DNA of 64,000 nucleotides from Hemileia vastatrix (Eukaryota > Basidiomycota > Pucciniomycetes > Pucciniales > Zaghouaniaceae): assembly GCA_030280995.1 (NCBI GenBank), contig JASXTE010000005.1, forward strand, positions 3,224,501 through 3,288,500, given 5' to 3'. The notes under the pieces are model-generated. The model was not told where the DNA came from and did not search any database. It saw only the letters and a program-made list of their open reading frames with translations. Made by a program: the position numbers and the translations under genes. Of this stretch, positions 32,601 through 42,325 are shown in pieces; the stretch's first letter is position 1; every line of letters starts with the position of its first letter.

Positions 32601-35600
32601 GTGAAATTAAATCCTTTATCTATGGCTATATCAGGAAATTGAAGGGTTTCGATTGAGTTGCCATTGGAAATCTGGCTGGCTAAATGAAAAGTGTTTAAGA
32701 ATTTTACGTCATGTGTGGTTATGATGGAGTCCGAAGCTGGTGAGTAGATTCGGTAGTTGATATGACCTTCACAATAACCTAGAAAAATTCCTTCTTCCCC
32801 ACTCTTGTCAAACTTTCCTGTTCGTTTATGTTTTTGAAGATAGAAGATAACATCTGATCCAAATGGATATAACTTGGATGGCAACTTTGTATTTTTGTGC
32901 CAAAGTTCCCAAGGGGTTTTGTTATGTTCAAGAGCAGAGGATGGTAGGATATTTAGGAGAAAAGTTGCAGTATTGACAGCTTCGGCCCACCAGTGTGCGT
33001 CTAATCCAGATTCAATGAGTAAGCACTTAGCTTTTTCGACGATTGATCGGTTACCTCTTTCGGCAATAGGGTTTTGTTGGGGAGAATAAGGTGCTGTGCG
33101 TAAATGAACAATTCCTTTACTTTTGATGTGATTTTTCATTGACGTGCTAATGAATTCTCCACCATTGTCTGAGACAATACACTTCACTTTTCGTTCAAGT
33201 TGATTCTCAACTAGGGTTTCAAAGTCTTTATAGTTTTCAAAGGTTTCGGATTTGAGTTGAAGAAATTGAACATGTCGAAACCTAGAGTGACCATCAACGA
33301 TTTGAAAGAAATAAGACTTTCCACCTTTGGATTCGGGAGTAATTGGACCACACAAGTCCATGTGAATAACGTCCAAGGGTGATTCGGGAGTTGGAAAGGT
33401 ACCAGAAAAGGGTAATATATGAGCTTTAGCAAGGGCACAAGTTTTACATGAAAAACTAGAGAAGTTCAAACCTGGAAATAGTTTATCCATGGTTTGATTA
33501 TTGGGATGTCCATAATTGTGATGAAGTAATCTCATTTTCTCGTCCATTGAGTTGACATTGTTAATTGATTTAAATATTGAGTTACTAACTAGAGGAAATG
33601 TAAGGATTCGTCCTTTTGAGGAACATTCTATGAGGGTAGTATTACCATTTTTGATCTTAAATCGTCCATTATCATTGATGATGCTCCAACCGTCTAGTAA
33701 TATGTCCACTAATGAGATTAAATTAGCCTTTACGTTAGGAGCATAGAGAGCGTTTTTGATACTGAAGTCGTGGCCTAAATTTGAGGAGAATAGAGCATTG
33801 CCTTGTCCAAGGGCAGTAAGCTCATCTCCGTTGGCCATTGAAAGGGCAGTTCTTGAGTTGCAATAATTGTTGAAAAATTTTCGATTGTTAAATATTGTGA
33901 ATGAAGCGCCGCTGTCTAGTATAGCGTGGTCCTCAGGTAGGTCGTTGAATACTGATAAGGCCTTGTGAGAATTGTCTGTTCCTCTACTTTCTCTCTCCTT
34001 TTTCCTTTTTAGAAATTCGTCACGTTTCTCAGGATGGAGTTGAAAACAAGATGCTTCGGAATGGGGTGCTAGGGGATTGTGCTTGCCTTTCGAGCATAGG
34101 GGTTTGGTCTTGGTGTCCATGGCCAAGACTGTACCAGAAGTTGATAAATTAAGAACCTTTCGTCTAGTGACTTCAGTTTCTATATCAGAAAAGATGTTTT
34201 CGATGGTGGGCCGTTGATTGGTGATATCATATTTACTCAAGATGATGGTGGCAGTGGTTTGATACGATTCAGGTAAAAGATTGAGTACGTAATTTCCCAT
34301 GATGTAGGAGAGAATGTTGTCCTTAAAAAGGTCTGGAGCTACTTCTCGTAGTAATTTCATTGTCCCTCTGAAGTCGTTCATTGCCTCAAGCAGATTGCCT
34401 TCGGTAAATTTAATTTTGAATAGTTGATTGACAACGTATGAACAATTTTGAGTGGATTTAGAAGCATAGTGATCTCTAATTTGTTTCCATAGTTGAGCTG
34501 GTTCCACTACATCGTCATCTAGAATAAATTTATGTTGATTCGGCCTGTCCATAAACATTTTAATTATAGTGTTTGTTTGTCTTTGTCGTATGTTGAATAG
34601 ATTTAGAAGATCAGGATCGGTAGGTATAGGGCAATCCTCTAAAAGAAATTGATCTAAGTTTCGCACAGTTAGAGCATATTTGATGTCGGTTTTCCAGGTG
34701 CTGTAGTTTTTATCATTTAGCTTTTCGATACCCTTAATTTCAGAGTACGTGGAAGAATCCTGCAAATAAGAGAAATTGGGAGGAGATGGATTCGGTGATG
34801 ATGAAGACATTCTTGGAGTGATAGTGTGCAAAGATGTATGCGATGGACTCTGAGGTGGAGATGAAGTATTTGTAGATTGAGGGGTTGCCAGTTTATTTCA
34901 AATGCAGGGGCGCTGGGCCCATAACCCTGATAACAATTAGTAGATTGTATTAGTGACTAAAGACTTAAGTGGACAAGGACAGAAATGGACGAGGGAGGAC
35001 GGTGACAGACGAGCGAGGACAAGACAAGAAATGAAAGATAAAAAGATATTTTACCTGATAACAATTAGTAGATTGTATTAGTGACTAAAGACTTAAGTGG
35101 ACAAGGACAGAAATGGACGAGGGAGGACGGTGACAGACGAGCGAGGACAAGACAAGAAATGAAAGATAAAAAGATCTAAATAAATAGATAGAGTGAGCGG
35201 ACAGTGGCTAAGTAAAATAAAAGGGAGAAGAGTGAATTCATTGCAGTCGTAGAGCACATACATTTTACCTGATAACAATTAGTAGATTGTATTAGTGACT
35301 AAAGACTTAAGTGGACAAGGACAGAAATGGACGAGGGAGGACGGTGACAGACGAGCGAGGACAAGACAAGAAATGAAAGATAAAAAGATCTAAATAAATA
35401 GATAGAGTGAGCGGACAGTGGCTAAGTAAAATAAAAGGGAGAAGAGTGAATGCCGACTCAATACTGAGCAGACATTCTTAAATATGTTGGTGTTAGGGTA
35501 TGCAAATAAATGGTGATACGAAAGTATGCTTTAATAATAGGTTTGTCAAGTCTATTGTTTAATGTATATAGATATATATATATATAAGTAAATGTATGAC

Positions 35601-37731
35601 AATAATAATATGCTTATAAGATATTTACAAGAATCACTCATTGGCAGGTAAAGTGTCTTGAATATGATGTTCACTTGTTAAATGACATATAACGGTTGGA
35701 ATATGCGTGATTTTTTTCAACTTAGCATCCCTCCTTCTTCGCCTTGTATCCTGCAAATTCCACTTTCGAGTGTATCATTGCGGATATGTTTTCAACAGCA
35801 TTTGCTAGTCCAGGATTCAATGTAGGTCTATTCTACTTATCTGTGAAAGGGAGGTTTTTATGACATGCATAACATTTTTCAGCGGGATTGTTCCCCCGTA
35901 GTTAGTGAGTGCGTATAATGTTTTGGAAAATTTGATAGATTCTAAAACAATTTTAAATACTAGCGGATTTGGAGTTCGTCATGTGTGATTGGATTTCGGA
36001 TGTTCTGGGCCTTTCAGAAACGTTCAAATCAAACTCTGAAAAGGGGGGAGGCGTAATATCTGTGAGTCATCATTTTCGAGAAAATTTTTCAATTGAAAAG
36101 TCTTAACCATTTTATGTTTAAATTCAAGGGGACTGCATCAGAAGCATGCCTTAAGGTAGCTATAGCTTCGCGGGAAAGAGCATTAGCTTACCAGTACCAC
36201 TTTGAATTTTGTAAATCGCTGAACAGCGCAAATGGCCAAAATAACCAGCACGCTGAACTGAGCCATGAGAGACAGATCTTCAATTCAATTACAGAGAAAG
36301 AAAACAAAGTTAATCTTATAGGAGACGAGAAATGCAAGCCTATTTCTTTTCAAGAACAAGTCTGTAGTCGTTTTTTCGTGCCCAAACCAGTAAAAAATGC
36401 CAATAAAGAATATAATTTCGATTCTGAGATAGAGTTTTGTGCGGTCTCTCAAGGAAAAGAGAAGCCAGAGAATACTCCATGTCCAATAAAGGGTGGGATG
36501 ATTGAAAGATTGGTAATATATGGCAGTAGTGAAACTCATTCAATGGGCAAGAAAACGGCTACTATACTCGGCTTAGGGTGGAGAGAATTACCAGTCAAGC
36601 GTGAAGACCGATGGGCGCTTAGAGGAAAGACATTAAAAGAAGCTTTAGAAAAAGATGTTCAAAAAGGATTGATCCCCTGCATGTTGAGTGAGTGTTTTGA
36701 TATCAGAGACAATGCTTTTCTTACCCTGTACACTGATATAACATAAGTATCAGTTGTTACCCTTGGAAGCACCCTTATGGGAGCTACTGATCGGCTGGAT
36801 GAGCTGGTAGAGGTAGCTAAAGACTACCCTACTCTTTGGATTCATGTAGATGCAGCGTGGGCTGGTGTGTATCTTGCTTTGCCGGAATATCGCGAAGAAC
36901 TATTTCTGAGTGTGATAAACAAAACTTCTGAACGTGAAGATTGCGAAATGGGGAATTCCAAAAATAGCGCTTTAGATGTTTTGCGTATGCCACCAGGCCT
37001 TGTTCATAGTTTTTGCACAAATCTACACAAAAGCGGTTTAGTCACTTTTGATTGCAGCATGTTTTACATCAGAAACAAACATTGCTTAACTCAAGCACTT
37101 GAAATTTCGCCTGAATATCTTAAGTCTAAAGAGAGCATTATAGGTTAGGACTTTCAATTCAGTTTTAAGCTGGCCAAATAATAAATGCCACTAATATTGA
37201 CTTGGTCTTACCTTTTTTGTTACAGATTCCTGCGCGGATTTCCGCAATTGGGAAATTCCACTAGGAAGACGATTCAGGTCCCTTAAAATTTATTTCGTTT
37301 TCAAGTCCTTTGGCGTCCGTGGATTCGAAAAAGAGCTTAGACGAACCATTGATCTAGCTGAAAAGTTTGAACAGCTTGTGCTTGGTGACGAGCGCTTTGA
37401 GATCGTTCAGCGTCGAGTCCTAGCATTGGTGATTTTTCGCGCTATCGGCCCACTATCCCTAAACAAAAACTCCCAATTTGAGAAATCTACTTGGATAAAT
37501 CAGGTTTCAGAGAGCACTCAAAAGATATTGGAGAAAGTTAACCAATTGAACGTCTTGCTAAACAATGCGATTCAATCAACAAATGCTGTAGCTCTGACAT
37601 TTGCGGAAGTTGGTGGGAAAAAATGTTTTCGAGTGGCAATTGGGAGAATGTCAGCAGAGAACGATATAATTAACTGCTGGAAACTGATTGTAAGCTGCTT
37701 AGACGCTATTACAGAGCAAGCTGTCTTATAA
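29627..37731 (+). CDS. Group II PLP-dependent decarboxylase (aromatic L-amino-acid type), 11 exons
   Basis: Exons: 29627-29640, 29717-29749, 29812-29894, 29989-30058, 35632-35647, 35726-35821, 35883-35904, 35964-36061, 36129-36687, 36754-37143 and 37226-37731. All ten introns are GT-AG and the exons sum to 1887 nt, exactly 629 codons with the stop. Family landmarks in order: MDINAFRAAGHDAVERIAQY start; VILPG then ITHWQ before HPSFFALYPANSTFE; SPGFN; GTASEA (residues 145-150); the cofactor-stacking His 281 in SSETHSM; VTLGST; Asp 363 in HVDAAWAG; the Schiff-base Lys 423 in NLHKSG; PLGRRFRSLK. It should decarboxylate an aromatic amino acid in the cytosol; the substrate cannot be read. Oddities: about 100 extra, low-complexity residues at roughly 160-265, Arg for the usual Trp after SPGFN, and Ser for Trp after the catalytic Lys. 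Intron 4 (30059-35631) now holds a whole copia element at its acceptor, so expression is doubtful. Confidence 0.9.
30120..30821 (-). repeat. 3' LTR of the copia element (with nested internal repeats)
   Basis: The LTR holds three direct copies of its outer end, starting TGATAACAATTAGTAGATTG at 30120, 30248 and 30462. Copies two and three share about 180 bp. The remaining part has an AT-rich end with TATATATATATAAG. The short frame 30285-30470 and its twin in the other LTR are by-products of the repeat. Confidence 0.95.
30822..30828 (-). other. Polypurine tract of the copia element
   Basis: On the minus strand GGGTGGG lies directly before the 3' LTR. It is short but in the expected place. Confidence 0.6.
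30833..34831 (-). CDS. Copia gag-pol polyprotein, 1332 aa, intact
   Basis: A single uninterrupted frame. The N-terminal ~250 residues are a copia-type gag (KLNDKNYSTWK, LLREVAPDLF). A Cys/His cluster follows (CSKGKHNP...HSEASCFQLH). The aspartic protease ILDSGASFTIF is near residue 305. The pre-integrase H-H-C-C region has LLHHNYGHPNNQTMDKL and CKTCALAK. The integrase triad lies in DLCGPITP, SDNGGEF and NPIAERGNRS. The reverse transcriptase has QMDVKSAFLHGNLEEDIY and FIHVDDLIIGG (near residue 1015). RNase H has YADSDFNKSPDSKSTSG, SLSTSESEYYAM and DNQGAI, with the DILTKSL end. Integrase before reverse transcriptase is the copia order. All catalytic residues are present and no stop was seen, so it may still move. 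Confidence 0.97.
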   Translation of the reverse strand: MHTITPRMSSSSPNPSPPNFSYLQDSSTYSEIKGIEKLNDKNYSTWKTDIKYALTVRNLDQFLLEDCPIPTDPDLLNLFNIRQRQTNTIIKMFMDRPNQHKFILDDDVVEPAQLWKQIRDHYASKSTQNCSYVVNQLFKIKFTEGNLLEAMNDFRGTMKLLREVAPDLFKDNILSYIMGNYVLNLLPESYQTTATIILSKYDITNQRPTIENIFSDIETEVTRRKVLNLSTSGTVLAMDTKTKPLCSKGKHNPLAPHSEASCFQLHPEKRDEFLKRKKERESRGTDNSHKALSVFNDLPEDHAILDSGASFTIFNNRKFFNNYCNSRTALSMANGDELTALGQGNALFSSNLGHDFSIKNALYAPNVKANLISLVDILLDGWSIINDNGRFKIKNGNTTLIECSSKGRILTFPLVSNSIFKSINNVNSMDEKMRLLHHNYGHPNNQTMDKLFPGLNFSSFSCKTCALAKAHILPFSGTFPTPESPLDVIHMDLCGPITPESKGGKSYFFQIVDGHSRFRHVQFLQLKSETFENYKDFETLVENQLERKVKCIVSDNGGEFISTSMKNHIKSKGIVHLRTAPYSPQQNPIAERGNRSIVEKAKCLLIESGLDAHWWAEAVNTATFLLNILPSSALEHNKTPWELWHKNTKLPSKLYPFGSDVIFYLQKHKRTGKFDKSGEEGIFLGYCEGHINYRIYSPASDSIITTHDVKFLNTFHLASQISNGNSIETLQFPDIAIDKGFNFTKPTQEDTEGLTELLTPIPEDFEAYNSKDEKSKTKHYDYVPFNTKPLKEISSEIDTSNILTSKRRANVACMIVTPFDTPQNYHEAINSPESDEWQTAIQTELDSISKHGVWEESPLPSNNHLIGSTWTFKKKTDSEGNIIKYKARLCAQGFSQIEGIEYNETYAPTGRLATLRFLLGLAAYNDWELGQMDVKSAFLHGNLEEDIYLRYPHGYTPKNNNQCLHLKKSLYGLKQSPRCWYNKLVDFFTSINFRASIADPCLFFHNDPKQPCYVFIHVDDLIIGGNSINDFKSKISKAFDIGDQGDLNWILGMKVIRNRSARTITLTQQLYVQKLLNEFNHSNCRTVTTPLVPNSQFSQNNETKLTHLFNYRRAIGLLNYLVLCTRPDLAFAASSLAQHLNKPTDEQITAFFHILRYLQLTKNHGLTLGNVPNSKIGTLTGYADSDFNKSPDSKSTSGSLIFHLGLLSWRSCKQQSVSLSTSESEYYAMTECGQDLLWAKELFNDFSVPLESTQLFGDNQGAINRALNPLYQHRTRHINTKVCWLRELVNTQQLKIIYISTNLMIADILTKSLPRIKHHEFLSNLNLKPLPS
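34911..34927 (-). other. Primer binding site resembling a half initiator tRNA-Met
   Basis: The plus strand reads CGCTGGGCCCATAACCC directly against the 5' LTR. This matches the anticodon stem-loop of eukaryotic initiator tRNA-Met (CAU anticodon). The element strand would thus pair with the 3' end of a tRNA cut in the anticodon region, as in Drosophila copia. The comparison is from memory. Confidence 0.7.
34928..35629 (-). repeat. 5' LTR of the copia element
   Basis: Same 702-bp length and the same nested structure as the other LTR, followed by AGAAT at 35630-35634. Confidence 0.95.
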
Positions 37732-38141
37732 AACGCAATTATATATCTTCAAGTGCCTGTGTTTTTATACATTGTCACTCTTTTCCAACTCGGCTGAAGA
37801 TTTAGTTATTATTCACTGGACCCACTAAATACAAGATAGGGTGCTCAACATATATTCATTTATAACAAAATGATTTCATTCAATTCAGCTGTAAATCACA
37901 CTGCACAGTGCATGGTAACTCAAATTTCACTTTTCTTCATATCAGTATTCCTCATCACCTAGAAGGATGAGATAAGGTATCGTAATAGTACTAAATTTAA
38001 TTAGTGATGTAATTACATATAATGTGGTACCATTAAAAAATTTTAAAACATCATGTTTGTTCAAAGAAAAGTGAATTACAGCTAGCCTAACAAAGGTGGT
38101 AATTCTTTAAACAAAAGTTAATTGAGCTAAATCACCCACAT
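37732..38141. other. 3' flank of the decarboxylase gene, no gene seen
   Basis: AT-rich; presumably holds the 3' untranslated region and polyadenylation site. Several AATAA-like words occur but none is clearly the signal. Confidence 0.4.
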
Positions 38142-38411
38142 CCAGATCTGAAAATATTAAGACAAAAATGAAAAATTTTGAGAAATTTTTTGACAGCTCA
38201 GAATTGAGCCAACACCCAAGCTTAGCGAATTTCTATTGGTTTGCGGCACAAGATTGAATTTCTCCTGTAGGTTTAGTGCAGGATTCAGTGGAAATTCTAT
38301 CTAGTTCCGCAATAAAATGGAAAACTTCCAAGCTTAGGTGTTGCCCCAATTACGAGCTGTCATAAAATTTCTCAAAAATTTTCATTTTTGTCTCAACGTT
38401 TTCAGATCTGG
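38142..38411. mobile_element. MITE with ~85-bp terminal inverted repeats
   Basis: The left end CCAGATCTGAAAATATTAAG pairs with the right end CAACGTTTTCAGATCTGG. The inverted similarity continues through GACAAAAATGAAAA, GAGAAATTTT-TGACAGCTC and CAACACC-AAGCTT. Total 270 bp. No target duplication is evident. Confidence 0.8.
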
Positions 38412-39257
38412 CTGCAATGTTTGGTAGGCGAAAAGTAAGGGAGGCGGGAAATAGGGAAAATACTTCCGTCTTTCTCAATCACCTGCCTATTTAGTTGCTC
38501 GCCCTACTCTTCGCTGATGAGTATTTTTTAATTCAGTTTCAAGATTCTTTCGGTGAAAAAAAGCCGTATCCTTTGTTGGTTCAGTTCCAAGTTCAAAGAG
38601 AGAAAGACGGAAAAATATTTAATGAGATAGGCTCGGCCAAGGTAATAATTTTAATTGATAGATGAAACTTCTTAAAAGTTAAATGTAAAAAAAATAACAA
38701 GCAAACTGAATTGAAAGACAACAATGAGACTAGGACTAAGACAAAAAATAGAAACTAATGGGAAGGGAAAAGTTAGTGAGAGTAGCAAAAAATAGATGAG
38801 AAGAGCAATAAAGACAAAAAATAAGTAGAATTATGAACTACAGTTATCCAGGAGAAATAAAGTTATGAAAACTAACACAGCGTGCAAAAATGCGTGAAAT
38901 TCAGGCACACTTCATAGAATAAATTCACCTGCACTTGCAGATTTTAGAAAAACCAACAATTGAACCTCATTTTCAAATCTGTAGAATATAAATTTGTAAA
39001 TGAGGTTTAACTGTCGGTTTTGAGTGCGCGCGTGATCTTAATTAATGAGGTTTTTTTTTACTCCACAGCCTTTTGTACGCTGTGCAAGAAATGATGTATG
39101 TGTAGAGAATGATGCCTTGCAGAACCAGGGAAAGGTCTCCGATGCATTCGGAGGCTACACTATATACTGATGAGAGACTAGCTAAGTACATAGTATGGTA
39201 ACACCATAACAGTATGAGAAGAAATGAAGATAGAGTTCTGGCGGAATTTAGGTTTAG
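38412..39257. other. No gene recognised; short inverted repeat present
   Basis: CTTCCGTCTTTCTC near 38464 and GAGAAAGACGGAAA near 38599 form an inverted pair about 140 bp apart, possibly another small MITE. No coding pattern is seen. Confidence 0.4.
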
Positions 39258-39260
39258 TTA

Positions 39261-40887
39261 CACAGGGGGAAAAAATTCAGAACTAGACGTCGAGTTCAGT
39301 TTTTGGTCACAGGGTACACTTCTGGGTCTGATTTACAGAGTGACCCTGTTTGAACTCTTAAATATTTTTTTAAAACAGACGTCGGCATTCCCCTTTCAGA
39401 CCCCATCTCCACCTTTCTCACCCCATCTCCCCCACCTCTCACCCCATTTTCATGTGGCGCACTCATCCACTAGTTTTACTAATCCTGTAACAAGTGCCTC
39501 GTTTGCCTTTCTCTTTTTTTTTTTTTTCATTTTTTAGTCTTTATATATATCTATTTTCTTTCTCTAAATACCCCATCCTGCTTTTCATAGTGGTGCGTAT
39601 CCTTGCTTTTTCTCTATCCCATTCTTTTGCCTTGTCTAACCTTTCTTCCCATACAACTCCCATTGGGTCACTTCCCTCTCCTGTCCATTGCAATCCTCTC
39701 GCTTTCCTTCCCTCCCTCTACCCTCCCTATCCAATCGCTTCCCTTCCCTTCCCCCCTCTCCCCTCCCCATTCACTCACTTCCTTTCCTTTCCCTCCCTCT
39801 CCCCTCCCAATCCAATTGCTTCCCTTCCCTCCCTCTCCCTTCCCTCTCCTCTCCCAAGCCACTTGCTTACCTCCCCTCCCTCTCCCCTCCCTATCCATCC
39901 GCTTCCTTCCCCTCCTTCTCTAATCTCCTGCCATTACTTTCATCTATTTCCCCCAAAACAAATATCCAGTTCAAAAACCTCATAAATCTAAAAAAACAAA
40001 TTAAGAAAGTGATGACCTAATAAGTAAAAAATAGAAATTGTAAACAAATTATTAAAGCCATAAATAAATAAAGAAATAATAAATACCCATAATATAACCT
40101 GAAAAACCAATTGGAAGACCTATACCTAAACAATAAAGACTCACTATAACAAAATTTAACCATAAACCTAATCACTAAAGTATTTGTTTGTTGAAGAAAC
40201 TATTAACTGCTCTAGACTTATATTAAAAAGCTAATATTTAAGACCTTACTGGCTAGATTACTTGAACTATTAGGTAGCTCATCACCCTACTAATAAAATA
40301 AGCAGTAAAACTGTATTCAAATAAAAATTATTCAACATCCATAAAATAAAACTTATTAGCTTATTGAGAAAAAAACCAACAATCACACTTTTAATAATAT
40401 CAATCACTCCCAAATTAAAAAAACTAATTATCTGCTAGCTAAGCATACATCAAAAATTTTACTGATAAACAAGCTAAAAAATCTAATGTAGAAAAAATAA
40501 TAATCTAGAAAAATTTAGAAACATGGTTTTTTAAAAAAAATTAAAACTAACTTGGTGTCTGAGCCATGATAAAGTGAACTGGACTAATTTTTCAAATCTT
40601 TTTCTGGTATTTAATTTTTCAACTTCCTGTTTTTCTTTTCCTTCTTTTTTTGGATCATGATTTACGTTTCTGTTACTACTATTTTAATTTCTTATGTCTA
40701 GTTTATAAAATTTTAATTCAGTGAATTAAAAAACTCATCTCATCAAAAAGCTAGAGGGGTATTTAGTGTTATGCTAAATTTTCTTATATGTTTCTAGTAG
40801 TGTCATGAGCTATAGAACTACAACTTTTTGGGACATTTCTCATAGGAAAATAAAACATGAACTATCCCAAAACCAACAAGTCTTAAT
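39261..40887. repeat. Left arm of the foldback element
   Basis: Pairs with 48080-49780 in inverted orientation. Contains a strongly CT-rich minisatellite (about 39600-39930, CCCTTCCCTCCCTCTCCCCTCCC-like words). Long Pro/Ser/Leu peptides read from it are composition artefacts. Confidence 0.85.
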
Positions 40888-40908
40888 ATTAGGGGGTGTC
40901 AGTTCTGG

Positions 40909-41050
40909 CAAATCCGCACTTACAAATCCGCACTTAAATTTGACCAAATCCGCACTTAAATAAGTGCGGATTTCCAAAACACACTAGCCCCAATACTGGT
41001 GGATTTCAAAATGAAATAAGTCACTTATTTCACTCAAATCCGCACTTTCT
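40909..41050. promoter_or_regulatory. Subterminal repeats, probable transposase or partner-protein sites
   Basis: AAATCCGCACTTA occurs at about 40910, 40924 and 40945, inverted at 40961, and partly at 41036. The right end has the same motif and a CTGATTT variant (about 44659-44721). Repeated subterminal motifs are typical binding sites in DNA transposons; function here is inferred. Confidence 0.65.
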
Positions 41051-41198
41051 CAACCAAAAGTGCTGATTTCACCATCAAGTCCCATTTCACTGATTTGTCA
41101 GCATCATCCCATTCATACGCAGCACTCCGCAGAATAACACTTCATAACTCAAAACATCGTACATCACTTACATCTTCATATCATATCATATAAGAGTT

Positions 41199-41720
41199 AT
41201 GCCTTCCTCACTTTCAAATCGTGATAAATTACATAAAGCAATGACTTTCATGGCTCTTGAACTGCTCTTGGACTCTGATTGCGATTCTGATTCTGATCTA
41301 GAAGAAGATTTTGTCTTTTTATCAAAAATGGCCACGAAACGTTACCTTCTTCCCAGAAAGCCTCAAGTACTTCATACCCCCAAGTACACCATCCAAACAC
41401 TTCTTAACCTATCTACACCCAGTTTTAGACAGCTGTTCAGGACTTCTCAGGAATGTTTCCTTAAATTGCTTGAGCTTATTCAGGATCATCCCATATTTCA
41501 CAATAATTCTCAAAAAGAACAAAGACATCCTTCAATTCAATTGGCCATCACACTATGTCGTTTGGGTTCAAATGGTAATGGAGCCGCTTTGAAACGTTTA
41601 GAAAATGTCTTTGATTTAGGGTATGGTTCAGTTAACACTTATACCAAACAATGTATCACTGCCATCAACTCCTTGGAATCTCAACTTCTCACCTGGCCAA
41701 CAAAAATGAAATCGCATATT
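41199..41720 (+). pseudogene. Harbinger transposase, N-terminal part only
   Basis: The first ~170 codons resemble rust-type Harbinger transposases: SLSNRDKLHKAM start, an acidic DSDCDSDSDLEED run, KRYLLPRKPQVLHTPKY, FRQLFRTSQECFLKLLELI, then a helix-turn-helix-like LCRLGSNGNGAALKRLENVF and TKQCITAINSLESQLLTWPT. After TWPT the expected NEIAYFQQ-type continuation is in another frame. The whole DDE catalytic domain is missing, replaced by tandem repeats, so the element cannot encode its own active transposase. The frame stays open to 41894 by chance through T-rich DNA. Confidence 0.8.
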
Positions 41721-41801
41721 TTCAGCAAACGCATATTTTTTCAGTCACTCTCTTTTTTTTCTTCACTCATATCCGTTTTCTCCTCTCTTCCTACATCACT
41801 C

Positions 41802-42195
41802 AATCAATTTCACTTATATTTCTTTTTTCTCAACTCATCTCTCCAGGTAAGTCATTTTATTCTTTTTAAACAGAGTGTGAAAATAGGAGGATGAACTCTG
41901 TTCTTCGGGCGAAGAACAGAGTTCACTTCCATTCACTTATATTTCTTTTTTCTCAACTCATCTCTCCAGGTAAGTCATTTTATTCTTTTTAAACAGAGTG
42001 TGAAAATAGGAGGATGAACTCTGTTCTTCGGGCGAAGAACAGAGTTCACTTCCATTCACTTATATTTCTTTTTTCTCAACTCATCTCTCCAGGTAAGTCA
42101 TTTTATTCTTTTTAAACAGAGTGTGAAAATAGGAGGATGAACTCTGTTCTTCGGGCGAAGAACAGAGTTCACTTCCATAAAATATTAGCTGAAAA
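41802..42195. repeat. Three tandem 123-bp units, each with a perfect hairpin
   Basis: Units repeat with a period of 123 bp. Each contains the 15-bp arm GAACTCTGTTCTTCG, the centre GG and the exact complement arm (41893-41924, 42016-42047, 42139-42170). Copies appear identical. The unit also contains CAGGTAAGT, which resembles a splice donor. The last 81 bases (42114-42194) recur exactly by eye at 53676-53756 in a different MITE. Confidence 0.95.
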
Positions 42196-42243
42196 TGTAA
42201 AATTATTGTTTTTCCATCAAAGAAAATTCTTTAAAATTTTTGT

Positions 42244-42325
42244 ATTATTACATGATTGAGTTCTAATGCAGCGAGCATGTTGTTAGAGCATTATTGCCCC
42301 TCTTAGTAACTCAATCAAGTAATAT
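42244..42325. repeat. Short inverted repeat
   Basis: TATTACATGATTGAGTT and AACTCAATCAAGTAATATA face each other across about 45 bp. Probably a tiny MITE remnant or a hairpin. Confidence 0.5.

Larger units (their letters stand above)
30120..35629 (-). mobile_element. Complete Ty1/copia element, 5510 bp
   Basis: Two 702-bp LTRs (30120-30821 and 34928-35629) flank one long polyprotein gene on the minus strand. AGAAT lies on both outer sides (30115-30119 and 35630-35634). No LTR difference was seen by eye, so the insertion is very recent. The outer LTR ends are TGATAAC and TTTACA on the plus strand, giving TG...CA ends in element orientation. It lies antisense in intron 4 of the decarboxylase gene, and the duplicated AGAAT contains that intron's AG acceptor. 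Confidence 0.97.

Noticed and set aside
39494..40020. Long Pro/Ser/Leu-rich open frames in three phases, and the equivalents at 48910-49473
   Set aside because: They come from the CT-rich/GA-rich minisatellite in the foldback arms: open in several frames and both strands, no motif, purely compositional.
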